A DNA stretch of 39,668 nt from Setaria digitata (GCA_003640385.1 RCAB01000545.1:1-39668); one strand, 5' to 3'. Counted from the stretch's first letter, positions 25,831-37,463 are shown. The notes: generated by a model not told the origin, from the letters alone. A program made the numbers and translations.

Positions 25831-27907
25831 NNNNNNNNTTTAAATCAAAATTCAGAAAAGAAAAAGAAACAGAAATGAAAGAATTCACGCATCATGAATT
25901 AAAATTTAAGTAAATGTAATCAAATGTTATACCTTTACTTCTGTTTCGCACCATTTCCTCTCTTTGAAATGATAGGCTTGCACACTTCGTGGCAAGCTAA
26001 AACAAAAAAAAAATGTTCATCTTTCTCTTTTTTTCTTTTTTTTTTTAGCATTAGTCTTTCCTCTTATATAATTGCCAATTCTATTTCGCTTATTTTTATG
26101 AAATCCAATAAGAACTTTCATTTTATAAGGATAATTTCACAAAAAAAAAAAAAAAAAAAAAAAAGGGAAAAAGTATTAACTACTAGAAATTGAAGGTAAA
26201 TTCATTTAATTTGCAACTTAAAAAATTCTTTTAATAAAACTCTTTCACTCTTTTTTTTTTGAATACTAAATAATTATTAAAACTTTTTCCAAGGTGTTTT
26301 TTTTTTTTTCACATAACAAATAATCATTAAACTTTGAAATCAAAACAATCAGTAAACAAAAAAAGAGTTGTGTAATTTGAAAATGATTCAAAAAAAAAAG
26401 AAATTTTTAAAATAAACCTTAAATCACTAGCTAATCCACCATATACAATCATCATATCGTTATACACTACCGCAGTATGCTTCGTACGTCCTGGTGCCAT
26501 TTCACCCTTACATGGTACTTTTGACCATGTTCGCTTCTCTACAAAATAAAATATTCCTTTTTAAAAATACGCGTAATTAATTAAGAAAAAGGAAAATTGA
26601 TAAATTACTAAAAAAAAAAAAAAAAATTTTTTTTTCTTTGAAGCATATTTCACTTCATTTTATATAAAAATGAAAATTTGCCTTTTTTTTTTTTTTTTTT
26701 TCCTTTTTTGAAAATCATTAAATGCAAAATTTTTTAAACAAAACAAATTCATATTTTTCCACAATAAAAATGCAAAACTTTCCACTACACATATATTAAT
26801 TATACCTGGATCAAAACAATACATTGTTGAGGATAATGGTAATGCTCTCTTATAACCACCCCATAAATAAATTTTTCCCTCGTATGTAACAACAGTATGA
26901 CCGGCTCTTCGAGATGGTGCTTCACCGAGAGATAGCATTATATTATTTGGCTGAGGTACTGATGATGATAATGATGATTGTTGAATTCTCTCAAGCAATG
27001 TTGCCGGAAAACCTAGATCATTATCATTAAGTATTACAATTTGACGCCATCGATAGGAATCTGCAAATAAATATTGTATAATATCATTTATCAATGAATG
27101 CTAAAATAAGAAATGTTTAATTACAATGATCTCATCCAAAATTTTAATTACAGAGTGATCTCATCTAAAATTTAATTAGAGTGATCTCATCTAAATTAAA
27201 GGATTAAACTGCTAATGTAGGATTATCAATTTTTTGATATAAAAAAAATCCACTCACTGAAAATAACATTTAAATATCTTTTTTTTTTTTCTTCAAAGTC
27301 ATTAATTATTTCACATTATCAATAAAAGAATGAAACTATTTAGCTTCAATATAGGAACAATTTTTTCATTCCATATTCAGTTTCTTCTTTTTTTTTTTTT
27401 TATTTTTATTTCATTTGTACTTTCATATTTTCATTTTATCTGAATATTTGAAGTATATTGAAATATGTGAAAAATTATATAAAATGAATATTTCAAAGTT
27501 GGAGATAATATATTTTATAGCAATTATTGTTTAAAAAAAAATTTTTTTCAAACTTTATTTCTAATTAATTGCAAATATAATTAATTACAAGTGAAATATT
27601 TTTTTCAGGAGGAAGAAAAACACTAATAAATAATTTGCACAGAACTAATAAAATTTCTCAAAGTCGAAAATAAAATATTTCAAAATTTGCCAGAAAAAAA
27701 AGATTGCAAGTAAATTACTAAACTAAAATATTAAAAATAGCATTACAAACCGATATTTAAAACGTGTATGCCAAATATTCGCATAGTATTATCATCGGTT
27801 GTTGGAGCAAAATAATCACCAAATGAATAAACCCTTCTGCCTAATGTTGTAGCAGCCTGGTTAGGTAATGTTGGGCCACCGTCTAGTGATAATGTCCAAC
27901 ATGCCAT
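23513..27907 (-). CDS. KLHDC3-type kelch protein, copy A (Cullin-2 substrate receptor family)
   Basis: Nine exons in phase give 393 aa (human KLHDC3 is 382): 27751-27907, 26806-27060, 26418-26538, 25933-25996, 25605-25791, 24855-25053, 24574-24638, 23874-23964, 23513-23555. It opens with MACWTLSLDGGP and GRRVYSFGDY, like the KLHDC3 start. Kelch blades are marked by GHTVVTYEGKIYLWGG, HTAVVYNDMMIVYGG, HTACVIGKKMYVFGG, RDRMYIFGGY and DRVFLSGGTT. The C-terminus holds SDLHVLNYG, a BC-box-like TLKDLVIIFL and a Cul2-box-like LPFDLR, ending TTPNLDA. KLHDC2/3/10 proteins recognise C-terminal glycine degrons for CRL2 ubiquitin ligases. In this copy the usual BC-box cysteine is valine, which could weaken Elongin binding. 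Frame through the intron after exon 6 gives a false early stop at 24833. Intron 4 (between exons 4 and 5) contains the N run. Confidence 0.9.
24063..24414. repeat. Assembly duplicate around N at 24239
   Basis: About 176 bp at 24063-24238 recurs at 24240-24414 with a few differences (an indel in TTAGCATCATT, G/T in TATGAGAAC, T/C in CTTAGTATT). A single N lies between them. It falls in the intron between exons 7 and 8 of kelch copy A, so the coding sequence is unaffected. Confidence 0.9.
25794..25838. other. Poly-A tract running into an 8-N gap
   Basis: About 36 consecutive A are followed by eight N at 25831-25838. It lies in the intron just upstream (minus sense) of kelch copy A exon 5, whose polypyrimidine tract and acceptor are formed by this same run. 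Sequencing or assembly probably failed in the homopolymer, and the gap length is unknown. Confidence 0.85.
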
Positions 27908-28988
27908 TATTATTATTACTATTAATTATGATTATGATGGTAGTACTAATAAACTGCCTAAACTGACATTTTAATTAGCCTCATAAAAATTCATTTAAAC
28001 GTGTATAAATAGAACGGCAGAAATGTGTTATTAAAAAAAAAAAAAGAAATATTGAAACTCTTATCATTATTTAATAATTGAAAATACGTATAATAAATGA
28101 TAAACTTGATAATATCTTTTCTTTCAGTTTTCCAGAAAATTTCTCTTTTACAAACTGTTCAATACTTTATTCATATAATCTTGTCAACTGATCTATATGG
28201 ATCATCAAAATGATTGAAATAAAACAAAGGAATTTTTTTTTAAATTATACCATATAATAAATTTGATTAAAAAATTTTGGAGAAATTTTTTAATTTGTAT
28301 CGACTATTAATTAACGTGCTGGAGAAAAAAAGAAATTTCATATTTTTGATACAATTTGATATAATACTGAAAAAAATAAAAAATAAAATTAACAAAAATA
28401 GCGAAATGTTAATAAAATTTTAGAAGCAAAAAAAAAAAAATTTGCATGAAAGGAAAAATAATTGATAAGATTTATTTATCGATATTGAGCGATTATTAAT
28501 TTGATATATTTGATGGCGTATTTATTCGTTCAAAAATTTCCCGGGAATAGATCAATTACTGCGAAGATTATCAATATGCAAATCAAAAAATTTTGCTATC
28601 AGGCTTATCTTTTCCTTTTTTTTTTTTCTCTTTTTCCTGATAACATCTACTCATAAAAGAGATTCATTATGAATCCTAGATAACGAACCTATCAGTCGTA
28701 TTTTTTATCATCGACTTGCTTGGCGTTTTTTCCGTTTCACTGGGTAAATAAACGCTTTCATTCTACAAAACAATAATTAGCTTTTGTTTATTGGTAAATT
28801 TGAAATTTTTAGAATTTTTTCCTAATGAAGTTTAATATTTATTTGAAAAATAAATATTAAAATGAAGCTTTAATACTTGGTCATTTTTAGTTAAAAGAAA
28901 ATGAAAAAAAAAAAAAAACGATGCATACCAAAGAAATTGTATCCAGTTAACAAATCAATTTTAATTTATTTTAGAACAAAAAAAAAAA

Positions 28989-29148
28989 GTTAATTTGATT
29001 AAAAATTTTCATCTGCTACAATTGATAATTTTGTTATGTAGTAATTTGTATACCATCGCTTCTTACTATNGTTAATTTGATTAAAAATTTTCATCTACAA
29101 TTGATAATTTTGTTATGTAGTAATTTGTATACCATCGCTTCTTACTAT
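28989..29148. repeat. Assembly duplicate around N at 29070
   Basis: 28989-29069 and 29071-29148 share GTTAATTTGATTAAAAATTT and the following sequence through TTCTTACTAT. The only difference is a three-base indel (ATCTGCTAC versus ATCTAC). They flank a single N, as at the other joins. Confidence 0.9.
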
Positions 29149-30876
29149 TTCCCGTGAATTAACACTATTATTACTTTATTTAATATTACTGCAGATCGCT
29201 ATTTTTATTTTTATTTTTTTCACAAAAAAAATATTCGTTGTTAATTTTTTTCAAGAAGTTTTTCCCAATGCAATTTTTTTTTTTTTTTTTTTTTTAAAGC
29301 ACTTCACTAGCTGTTGCTGCTAGTAAATTTTTTAAATTAAATGAAATCATAGCAAAATATTAAATAAGATAAAATTCAGTTTCTTTTTAATTAGTAGGAA
29401 TAAGTAGGAGCAAAAAATTTTAATACCTTTAAAATTGGCGAACTTTTCTGTGTTAATATCATAATGCCGAATGATTTGTGCATGTCTGTGTTTGTTTTTG
29501 TTCTGCCTTTTTTGTTTTCTTTTTCAAAAATATATTTTAATATATTTTATATTTCATCATATTTCAAATATTTCAGTATCAATTCGGTTAGCAATATTTT
29601 ACAATCGTCATTTTTGCAACTGAGGCGAAACAAAAATGAATGAATTGTAAAGATAGGATAAAAAAATAAATGTAGTAATGGAAGACTTTTTGTTTCACAA
29701 TTTTTTCTTGTCGCATTTCTTTAAAATCAGATCAAACTTATTTGCTCGTAAATTTATTTGTATAAAAATTTCAATCTACTGTTTGTTACATAGGGGCAAA
29801 TATTATAAACTTATTTATTTGTATATTCCGGTTTAATTTATCCCATTTACAAAAATAATATTGTAATATTACACATTAATTTGAAATAAAATTTTGTCAT
29901 TTTGTTATGATGCATCTATGTCGGTAAATAACAACATATTTTTACACTATTACTCAAATTAGCACCAAAAAGAATGTGTCGCATTACATTTCATTAGTCT
30001 TTAAAAAAAAAAAAAAAAAAAATGAAATTCTTTTTTTTCAAAGAAGATTTCATAAATATGAAAAAAATTTTAATAATTTACTATTATGGAAAAAGAACCG
30101 ATTCCATTTTTTTTTTTTTTTTTTCAATAGCAAAATTGAAGAGCTCCATTTACAAATTTGATAAATTTCACTTTCATTAATTATAAATTTTCATAAACGT
30201 TACGAAAAAATTGAATTCGCTAGTACATATTTTACTAATTTCTTTTGGAATAGTTGAGAAGTTTTCATTGAAATTTTAACAATTTTTAAAACTAATATCT
30301 GGGCAACTACACCAGTATTTGGTAGAAATACATAAAAATTTGTATTGAACAATTGTATATTTTTTCGTCCTAAAAGTGAAATTTTTTTGTGATCTGTTTA
30401 TTTGCTCAAAATCCGAAAGATGAAGAAAAAGAAAATGAAAGAAAAAAAAAAAACAAATAATTAGCTTTTTAGTCAAGTTTTTTTCTACAATTTTCACTTC
30501 TTTTCACTTGGATAACTTTTCTTTTCCCAAATTTTACTGCTTACTTAATAAGTTAGCTAAAATAAATTCCATGTTTGTTACATTATAATAAATTAATTAA
30601 TCAATTTTAAGTAAGTTGTTCCTTAAAGTAATTGTGCTTTATTTTGCAGGATATTTTCAAGCATTCATCATTTCTGCATTTAGTGCAATTTTTGTACATT
30701 TCAGTTTTAATTACATCATCGTTTCACGTTTGCGCTTACTTCACCTACAAGTCTAATTTTTACAACCAATTTTAATTACACATTTCATACCTCAAGCATG
30801 TGTCTAAATTGTGCAGTTCGGTTTTAATTACACTTTCGACACTTCAGCCCTGCGTTCAATTTTTATAAATTATCCA

Positions 30877-30902
30877 TTTTTTTTTTTTTTTTTTTTTTTT
30901 AG
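30877..30902 (+). promoter_or_regulatory. Possible spliced-leader acceptor of kelch copy B
   Basis: A T tract of more than 20 bases ends in AG at 30901-30902, 44 nt before the ATG at 30947. This is a strong acceptor context with no upstream coding exon in sight. Confidence 0.4.
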
Positions 30903-30946
30903 ATATATATTTATAAGATTCCTCTACGTGCTATCCAATCAGTAGC

Positions 30947-33282
30947 ATGCCATTTTGGACGATTTCATTAACGGGTGGGCCAAAACGTGCTAATCAAGCA
31001 GCTACAGCATTAGGTTGGAGAATTTATTCATTTGGCGAATTTGATCCTCAAATGGAAGAATCTAATTCTGATGAGATATTTGGTGTACATGTTCTAAATA
31101 CAGGTATATTTGGAACATTGCTTTATTTCTGACAGAATTTCTTTTTCTATATTTGAATTCTTCGTTTTTCAAAGTTCTCTTGCTAAATCAAAAAAAAAAA
31201 AAAAATAGTCAACAACAATTTCATCCAAGATTTTAGCTATTTGGTGAAACCTAAAGACATTTTCTGACATCAGTCAATATCTGTTATTTATTGATGAAGA
31301 AATAGTTAATGAAGTCGCACAATAATTGATAAATGTGGCAAATTGAAATCATTTCTTAAGTGTAAAAAATTTAAAAATTTTACATCACTATTCTTTGAAT
31401 TTTTTTCTTCAAACCGTTTACGTTTTCCACGTCTTTCTTCACGTGCAATCAATTGCTTAATAGACAGCCAATCAATTTACCATGAATGATAACAGCAAAT
31501 CTCGAAATACACGCTTAATCCTCGTTGAATTTATCTTTTATGGGAGATGAATTAGTCTGGAAATTAATGCATTTTTGATAAAATCATTTTATTTTTTTTT
31601 AATTGACCCTCAACCAGAAGTACCTCTGTCCAATGATGTCCTCCTCAATGCGTCTGCAGTTGGCATTGTAGCCAACTGAGAAGGAATTAATTCAGTGGAC
31701 TAAATTGTAATAAATAACAACCACTGACGTATATTTACATCTTAAATAAGTCTATTTGATTAATTAATGATTGAATTAGTTAATGAAATTGAAAAAAATG
31801 AAATTGCAAAAGGGAGAAAAAAATCAAATGCGATAAACATGCGATTTTCAGACATTGGAATGAATAAATAGAAAATAAATATATGCAGCAAGTTTAGTTA
31901 ATGAACATATATTGTCATCCATTAACTTGAAAAAAAAGAGGATAGACGATTAATTCAAATTAATTGCTGCATAACTGATCAATTGGTAAAAATACCGCCA
32001 AATAATTAATAAGTATTTTGATTAATGCCTAATTGCCTAATTTTAGAATGTTATCGGTGGTATCAACTATTGGGATCATCAAAGAGCTCCATATATTTAC
32101 CAGCATTACTTTATGACAAAGTATTCAAGCATCGGCTCAAAATTAACCAACTAAGTGGTGACAAAAATGATGAGAAGAATGATTACGAGAATGATAGTGA
32201 TACTGATGATGATATCAATAACGAGGAAAGACGATCAGCACTTATTGAAACACCTGGTAATAGAACTGGTCATACAGTTGTAACATATGAAGGAAAAATT
32301 TACATGTGGGGAGGTTTCATTGCGCAATTCGAATTATGTTCAAAACTTTATTGCTTCGATCCAGGTATGCTTTTTTTAAAACTTGCAGAAATGAAAAGTA
32401 ACTAACAATATGACAATGACAGTAATAATAATAATAAACAACAATAGTAAACAAAATTAATAAACAATAATAATAAATAATAAAAATAAACAATAATATT
32501 AATAAACAACAATAATAATAAACAATAATAATAACAATAAACAATAATAACAACAATAAACAATAATAATAATAATAAACAATAATAACTATAACAAGGA
32601 TAATAATACCAACATTAATGTTGATATTAATATTAAAGAAAAAATAGAATAATAAATTTTAAACAAAAGAGGTATTATTTTAATTTACAGTGCTATAACA
32701 GAGGAAAAAAAAATCTTAGAAACTGGGTAAGAAAAAATTCCATCAAGCATTAATTAATTATTAACTCATCGTATTACAATGACAAAAATCAAAGAATTTG
32801 GTTTGCAACGTTTTGAATAGTCAAATGAAAATTTTATTTCATGGAAAAACAAATGCATAATTTTCTATAAAGAAAATGTAATGAAATTTTTTGGATAATT
32901 TCATATTATAAAAATTAGCGTAAAATTAAAATTCTTTTACGCTATATTCAAAAATTTACAGAAATGAAAACGTGGTCAGTTATACCATGTAATGGTGAGA
33001 CGCCACCTGGACGTGCAAGGCATACCGCTGTAGTTTACAATGATATGATGATTATTTATGGTGGTCGCGAAGATCACTTTAATGGATAAGTTTCTTTTTC
33101 GTTTTCCAATAATTTTTATTTTAGTGTTTTTACTGTTATTTTATTATTCTTATTATTATTACTATTATTGCTATTATTATCAGTAATATTGACATTTTTT
33201 ATTATTATCATTATAATAATATTAATAATAAATAATTATAGTTATTATTTAAAATAATAAAAATAATAGTAATTATTATAAC

Positions 33283-33325
<43 letters not shown>

Positions 33326-36114
33326 TATTATTATTGTTATTAATTATTATTATTGTTATTACTATTATTATTATCATTATTATTACTATTATTATTATTA
33401 TTACTATATTATCATTACTATTATTATTAATATTTTGCTATTTTGGTTATTATCTATTATTGTTGCTACTTTCAATTATTGTTACCAATTTTTCGTCAAC
33501 TAATGTGTTTAATTTTTATTATTAATTATTAACAATAACTATCAGCAGTTACTGGTTAATAATATTCATTGTTATTATTTACTGTTGGTCAATTATTGTT
33601 CATTATTGTTATTATTAGTTGCAAATATTGTTTCCATTTTTGCACATGAATTTTTTGCTGCGACAATTATTATACATCTCGGCATAATAGCATAATTGCA
33701 TAAGGTTATTAATTGAGAATTTTGCTTTAAGGAGAATAATATGTTCATATTGATTTATTTAATTATATTAATTATGGTTTGAATAGAACAAAAAAGATAA
33801 TGAAGAGAAAGATGATTTTTTTCTTTTTTGTATTTCAGTTTACCAACAACTATTTCTGCATATGATTTCAAGAATAGGCTATGGTATCAAATGCTTATTG
33901 AAGTAATAATAGCAAATTAAATTTCATTGGAAAGTTGTGATATAGAGGGAAATTTTGCCGATTATTTAATTTTAATTCAATTGATCAAATAAAAAAAAAA
34001 AAGAAATTGGGGTAAAGTAAACGAAAAATATTTAAGATTGGGATATTTTTCAAATTCAGACAATTGTTAGTTTGATCGTTAATTTGTGGAATTTCATCTC
34101 ATTTTTATTTATTCCTATAAAAAGATTGAATTAAAATACTATTTTAAAATTATATTAAAGGGTGAATTACCAGTTGGACGGGAATTTCATACGGCATGTA
34201 TTATTCGGAACAAAATGTATGTATTCGGTGGAAATGATGCTTTAAAAAATGACCTGTGTTTGGAAATATTAAATTTTGAAACATGTCGCTGGGAAAATCC
34301 AATTATAAGCGGTGATCAACCGTGTGGACGACGAAGTCATTGCTGCTGTGAGTTTCACTAATAAATATTTTTTTTTAACAATTATATTTTCATTTAATAA
34401 TAAATTGCATAATTAATTTATGATAAGATTGAGAAACAAATATTTTATGAAATCGAAAATACAATCATCGAGTAAATCTTTCATTGACTGATTTATTAGT
34501 ACTGACTGGTAATGTTCTATTATTGATTTATCATTTAGTTATAAATGTCATAATCATTTTGTAATTTTTGAAGCAAAAAAAAAAGACTTTTCATGAATTC
34601 TGAAAGTATCATCACCGGTTAAATCTTTTATTTATTAATTATAAATGATAACAAAGATAATTATCAGTTATTGATTTATCATTTTATAATGAATAATTTA
34701 ATAGTTTCTGATTTCAAAATAAGGCAATTCTCAAACATTTAAAATATTGTCATGAAGGATATGCAATTAATATCATAAAACAATGTTCTAAGGTGAATTT
34801 CCAATAATTATCAAATATATCGGCTGTTGATTCTTTTTTTTTTATCGAAGTTTCAATCAATAAATAATCAAAATTTGATATCAAAATTATTTTAGGGGTC
34901 TATAATGACAAGATGTATATTTTTGGTGGTTATCAGCATACTAGACGTCAACATTTAAATACACTTCATGAATTTAATCCTGAGACATCTCGATGGCGCT
35001 ATTTGGAATTAAATGGTCTGAGATGTCCGATAGCAAGGCAACGGCATTGCGCTGTTGTTGTCAATAATCGTGTTTTCCTATTCGGTGGTTTAACGTATGC
35101 GTTTAATTTTCAAGTATAAAAAAATTATCCTATTTTTATAATTTATTAATCTTTAATTTCTACTCAACACAGCATAGTACATAATGGATGATGTAGAGCC
35201 AAAATTGTCTAATTAAAATACTTAAAATCTTATATTGTTTTTTGATTAGATAAATTATTGTTGTAAATTTCCTAAAATTAATCTTTAGTAACGAATCATT
35301 TCTTCTGTTGCTCTATGTTTTTTCCCTTTTTTGAATCATTACTTCGACCATTTACAGATTTATATTTGTATTGTTGAACTACAAATTTTTTTTGTTATCA
35401 CCATTAAAGCTAATTAATTCGTTAAAAAATGTGATACATTTAAGGCCTGTTATTCATTGGAGCGTACCTATTGATGTAGAGTGTCTCGTTGAAATTTGTG
35501 ATCTTCATGTTCTTAGTTATGGTTAGTTTAAAATATTGATAATTGATCCAAATGATTTCATGCAAATTAATCAAATATTTCTTGATTTCAGTTATTTTAT
35601 TATTGATGTGAAAATGCTCTTAAAACTGTATATTTTTAGAGAAGCATTTAAAAATTGACCATAAAATTTATTACTAGCTTACTCTTTAAAAAATTTTCTT
35701 CTATCTTACTCTCTAATATTTCAAATGCCTTAATTTAATATCATTGTTTTTTTTCAAAAATTCAGAATTGAAGCTGAAGGATCTCTGTGTTATCGCTTTA
35801 CAAAAAAACAAGCCAAATGATGAAATTTTGAATATGCTTCCTTATGATTTGCGGTAAATTTATGTTATTTTTTCATTGCTTTTTACCTTCTGTATTTCTT
35901 ATTTTCCTTTAAAGTTTTTAAAAACTTTAAAAATAATTTCAAACATCTTAAATTTATCAAAAAACGAATATATTCCGTACATTACCTTTGTTCTGTTTGA
36001 CGTTTATTTCTTTAAGGACATAATTGTTATTAAATTTTGTGTTTTGGTGAATTTCTACTTCTAAATTTCAGTTTTGATCTTCGCATGATGACCACAACGA
36101 ATCCGGTATCATAA
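30947..36114 (+). CDS. KLHDC3-type kelch protein, copy B, with a frame disruption in exon 3
   Basis: Nine exons correspond one to one with copy A: 30947-31103, 32047-32364, 32962-33089, 33839-33902, 34161-34347, 34896-35094, 35445-35521, 35766-35853, 36072-36114. Exons 1, 4, 5, 6 and 9 have exactly the same lengths (157, 64, 187, 199, 43 nt) in both genes. Kelch blades are visible as GHTVVTYEGKIYMWGG, HTAVVYNDMMIIYGG, HTACIIRNKMYVFGG, NDKMYIFGGY and NRVFLFGGLT. The C-terminus has a canonical BC box (LKDLCVIAL) and LPYDLRFDLRMMTTTNPVS, close to human KLHDC3. Exon 2 carries an acidic insertion (about residues 91-113) absent from copy A. Exon 3 ends in an in-frame TAA at 33087-33089 directly before the only nearby GT donor, and exon 4 then needs a different phase. 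Without one base in exon 3 the gene would encode 419 aa. It may be a recent pseudogene, an allele, or a sequencing error. Confidence 0.85.
31605..31690. other. GC-richer island inside kelch copy B intron 1
   Basis: About 85 bp of near 50% GC sit in an intron of roughly 25% GC. All three frames that I checked stay open over much of it: the + frame can read EVPLSNDVLLNASAVGIVAN and the - frame YNANCRRIEEDIIGQRYFWL. No clear splice acceptor borders it. It may be a remnant of another gene or of a mobile element; I do not recognise the family. It also contains AGTTGGC/GCCAACT as inverted arms. Confidence 0.35.
32421..32612. repeat. AAT/AAC-rich low-complexity tract in kelch copy B intron 2
   Basis: About 190 bp consist almost wholly of AAT and AAC triplets with short AATAAAC blocks. 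It lies between exon 2 and exon 3. The same gene has a complementary ATT-rich tract in intron 3. Confidence 0.9.
33120..33620. repeat. ATT-rich trinucleotide tract in kelch copy B intron 3
   Basis: About 500 bp dominated by ATT, ACT and GTT triplets, with an uninterrupted ATT run near 33284-33323. A local AAT-rich segment at about 33217-33280 could fold back on it. It lies between exon 3 and exon 4. The isoleucine-rich frames here are artefacts of the repeat. Confidence 0.9.
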
Positions 36115-37139
36115 AAGTCTAACAGATCAGTGGATGATTAATACATTTTTAAAAATTCATTATTTGAAGGCACAATATTGCTTCGCTTTCATTTTCTTCA
36201 AAATTCGAGCGAAAAAAAAAAAAGAAAAAGAATTCTCAAATATCTCTCCAAAATACTTCCCAAAAATTTTTCAGATTTCCGGTAATTTACCACTAAAACA
36301 ATAAGTATATATCTTACATATATTTAAATCAGTCCGTAGTTTAACTAATTATCAACTAATTATAAACAACAAAGTAAACGTTATTCACGTCAGTTCCCCT
36401 TTCTCTTAATTCTTCCTTCTATTAATTAAAATTATGACGGATTTTTTTTTTCAGTTTTAATAGTAACAAGTTCTAGATAAAATCGAGATATTAGCGATTC
36501 AAGATATTTGAATAAATAAAATCCAAATCAATGAAATCCATCCAACTGCAGCTCATAATAATTAACTGTTTTTAGCGTTTAACTATTAAAGAAAAATTTT
36601 CACCTCTTTCTAAATTTATTTACTAATATACCAGAATTTAGAAGCTTTAAACTGGAATTAGTTTGACAAGCAAATATATCTAACTATATCTAATAATATT
36701 TCGTTAGGGTATGCACATCGTGATAATTCAATTACACTGAATTCTCTTAGTTAAAATATAAATTAAAATTGAATTAGCTGATCACAATATCAATTCAATT
36801 TGCTTCGATCAAAACATTGCTGGAATATTAATCACATTCAATTGATAAGATTCCTTTCCTATTTTAAATACACTAATTAAGAAATTGCAGTTACTCTTTT
36901 AGTAATCAACATGATATAATATTCACTCGTATTATCTCAATTCAGATATGATTTTTTTTTAAGTTGTATTTAGCTAATTAGAAAAATAATCCTTTCATCA
37001 TACTTTTTTCATTTTTCATATTCTTATTAATTGATGCATGTTTTTTGCAACAAATGCCAAAAAGAAATTAATCATCATTTTTATCATTTTTTTGCCAAGA
37101 ACATGTATTTGATTTATTTGTTTTTCATTTTTTTTTTAA
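36115..37139. other. No gene recognised downstream of kelch copy B
   Basis: This should include the 3' UTR of the kelch gene. The sequence is AT-rich with frequent stops on both strands. A few acceptor-like tracts (TTTTTTTCAG near 36454, AATTGCAG near 36890) do not lead into open frames. Confidence 0.5.
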
Positions 37140-37463
37140 TATGTAAGGATTTGTGATTTTATCACGATATTTTTCTTGATTTCTATTCATTCGTTTGTAA
37201 CTACTGTGTACATATTATCAAGTATCACTGCATCTTATCACTTGAATACAATTCACATCGAAAAACAAAGAGATAAAAAAATCCTTTGTCTTCATAGTCT
37301 TTCTGTTTTTGTCTGTTTAGTGTTTTTATATTACGAAAATGATCATAATGGATTTTTTTTGGTATTTTTAATTCAAACTTTTTACGCATGTCTTGAAATT
37401 TTGGGCATTTATGTGAGTAATGTAACAAAAACAAATGAATTGCCATTTTACCATTGTCAATGA
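37140..37463 (+). CDS. Weak candidate exon, membrane-protein-like
   Basis: An open frame of about 107 codons ends in TGA at 37461-37463. It encodes hydrophobic stretches separated by short polar turns (IHSFVTTVYILSSITASYH, then SLSVFVCLVFLYY, then FLVFLIQTFYACLEILGIYV). The spacing faintly recalls the end of Frag1/DRAM/PGAP2-type membrane proteins, but this is a weak visual impression. There is no ATG start near its left end, the only acceptor-like AG (37146-37147) is poor, and no upstream exon was found. AT-rich DNA can produce such frames by chance, because T-rich codons encode hydrophobic residues. Confidence 0.2.
   Translation, partial: YVRICDFITIFFLISIHSFVTTVYILSSITASYHLNTIHIEKQRDKKILCLHSLSVFVCLVFLYYENDHNGFFLVFLIQTFYACLEILGIYVSNVTKTNELPFYHCQ

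Larger units (their letters stand above)
27908..30946. other. Shared 5' region between the two divergent kelch genes
   Basis: Three kilobases separate the start codons of the two divergent KLHDC3-type genes, so both promoters should lie here. No conserved exon was seen; frames near 29976-30497 are homopolymer-driven. It contains many A/T tracts and one assembly duplicate (28989-29148). I could not see an inverted repeat pairing the two 5' flanks by eye. Confidence 0.5.

Noticed and set aside
33334..33525. Isoleucine-rich open frame that resembles a membrane peptide
   Set aside because: It is a translation of the ATT repeat in kelch copy B intron 3.
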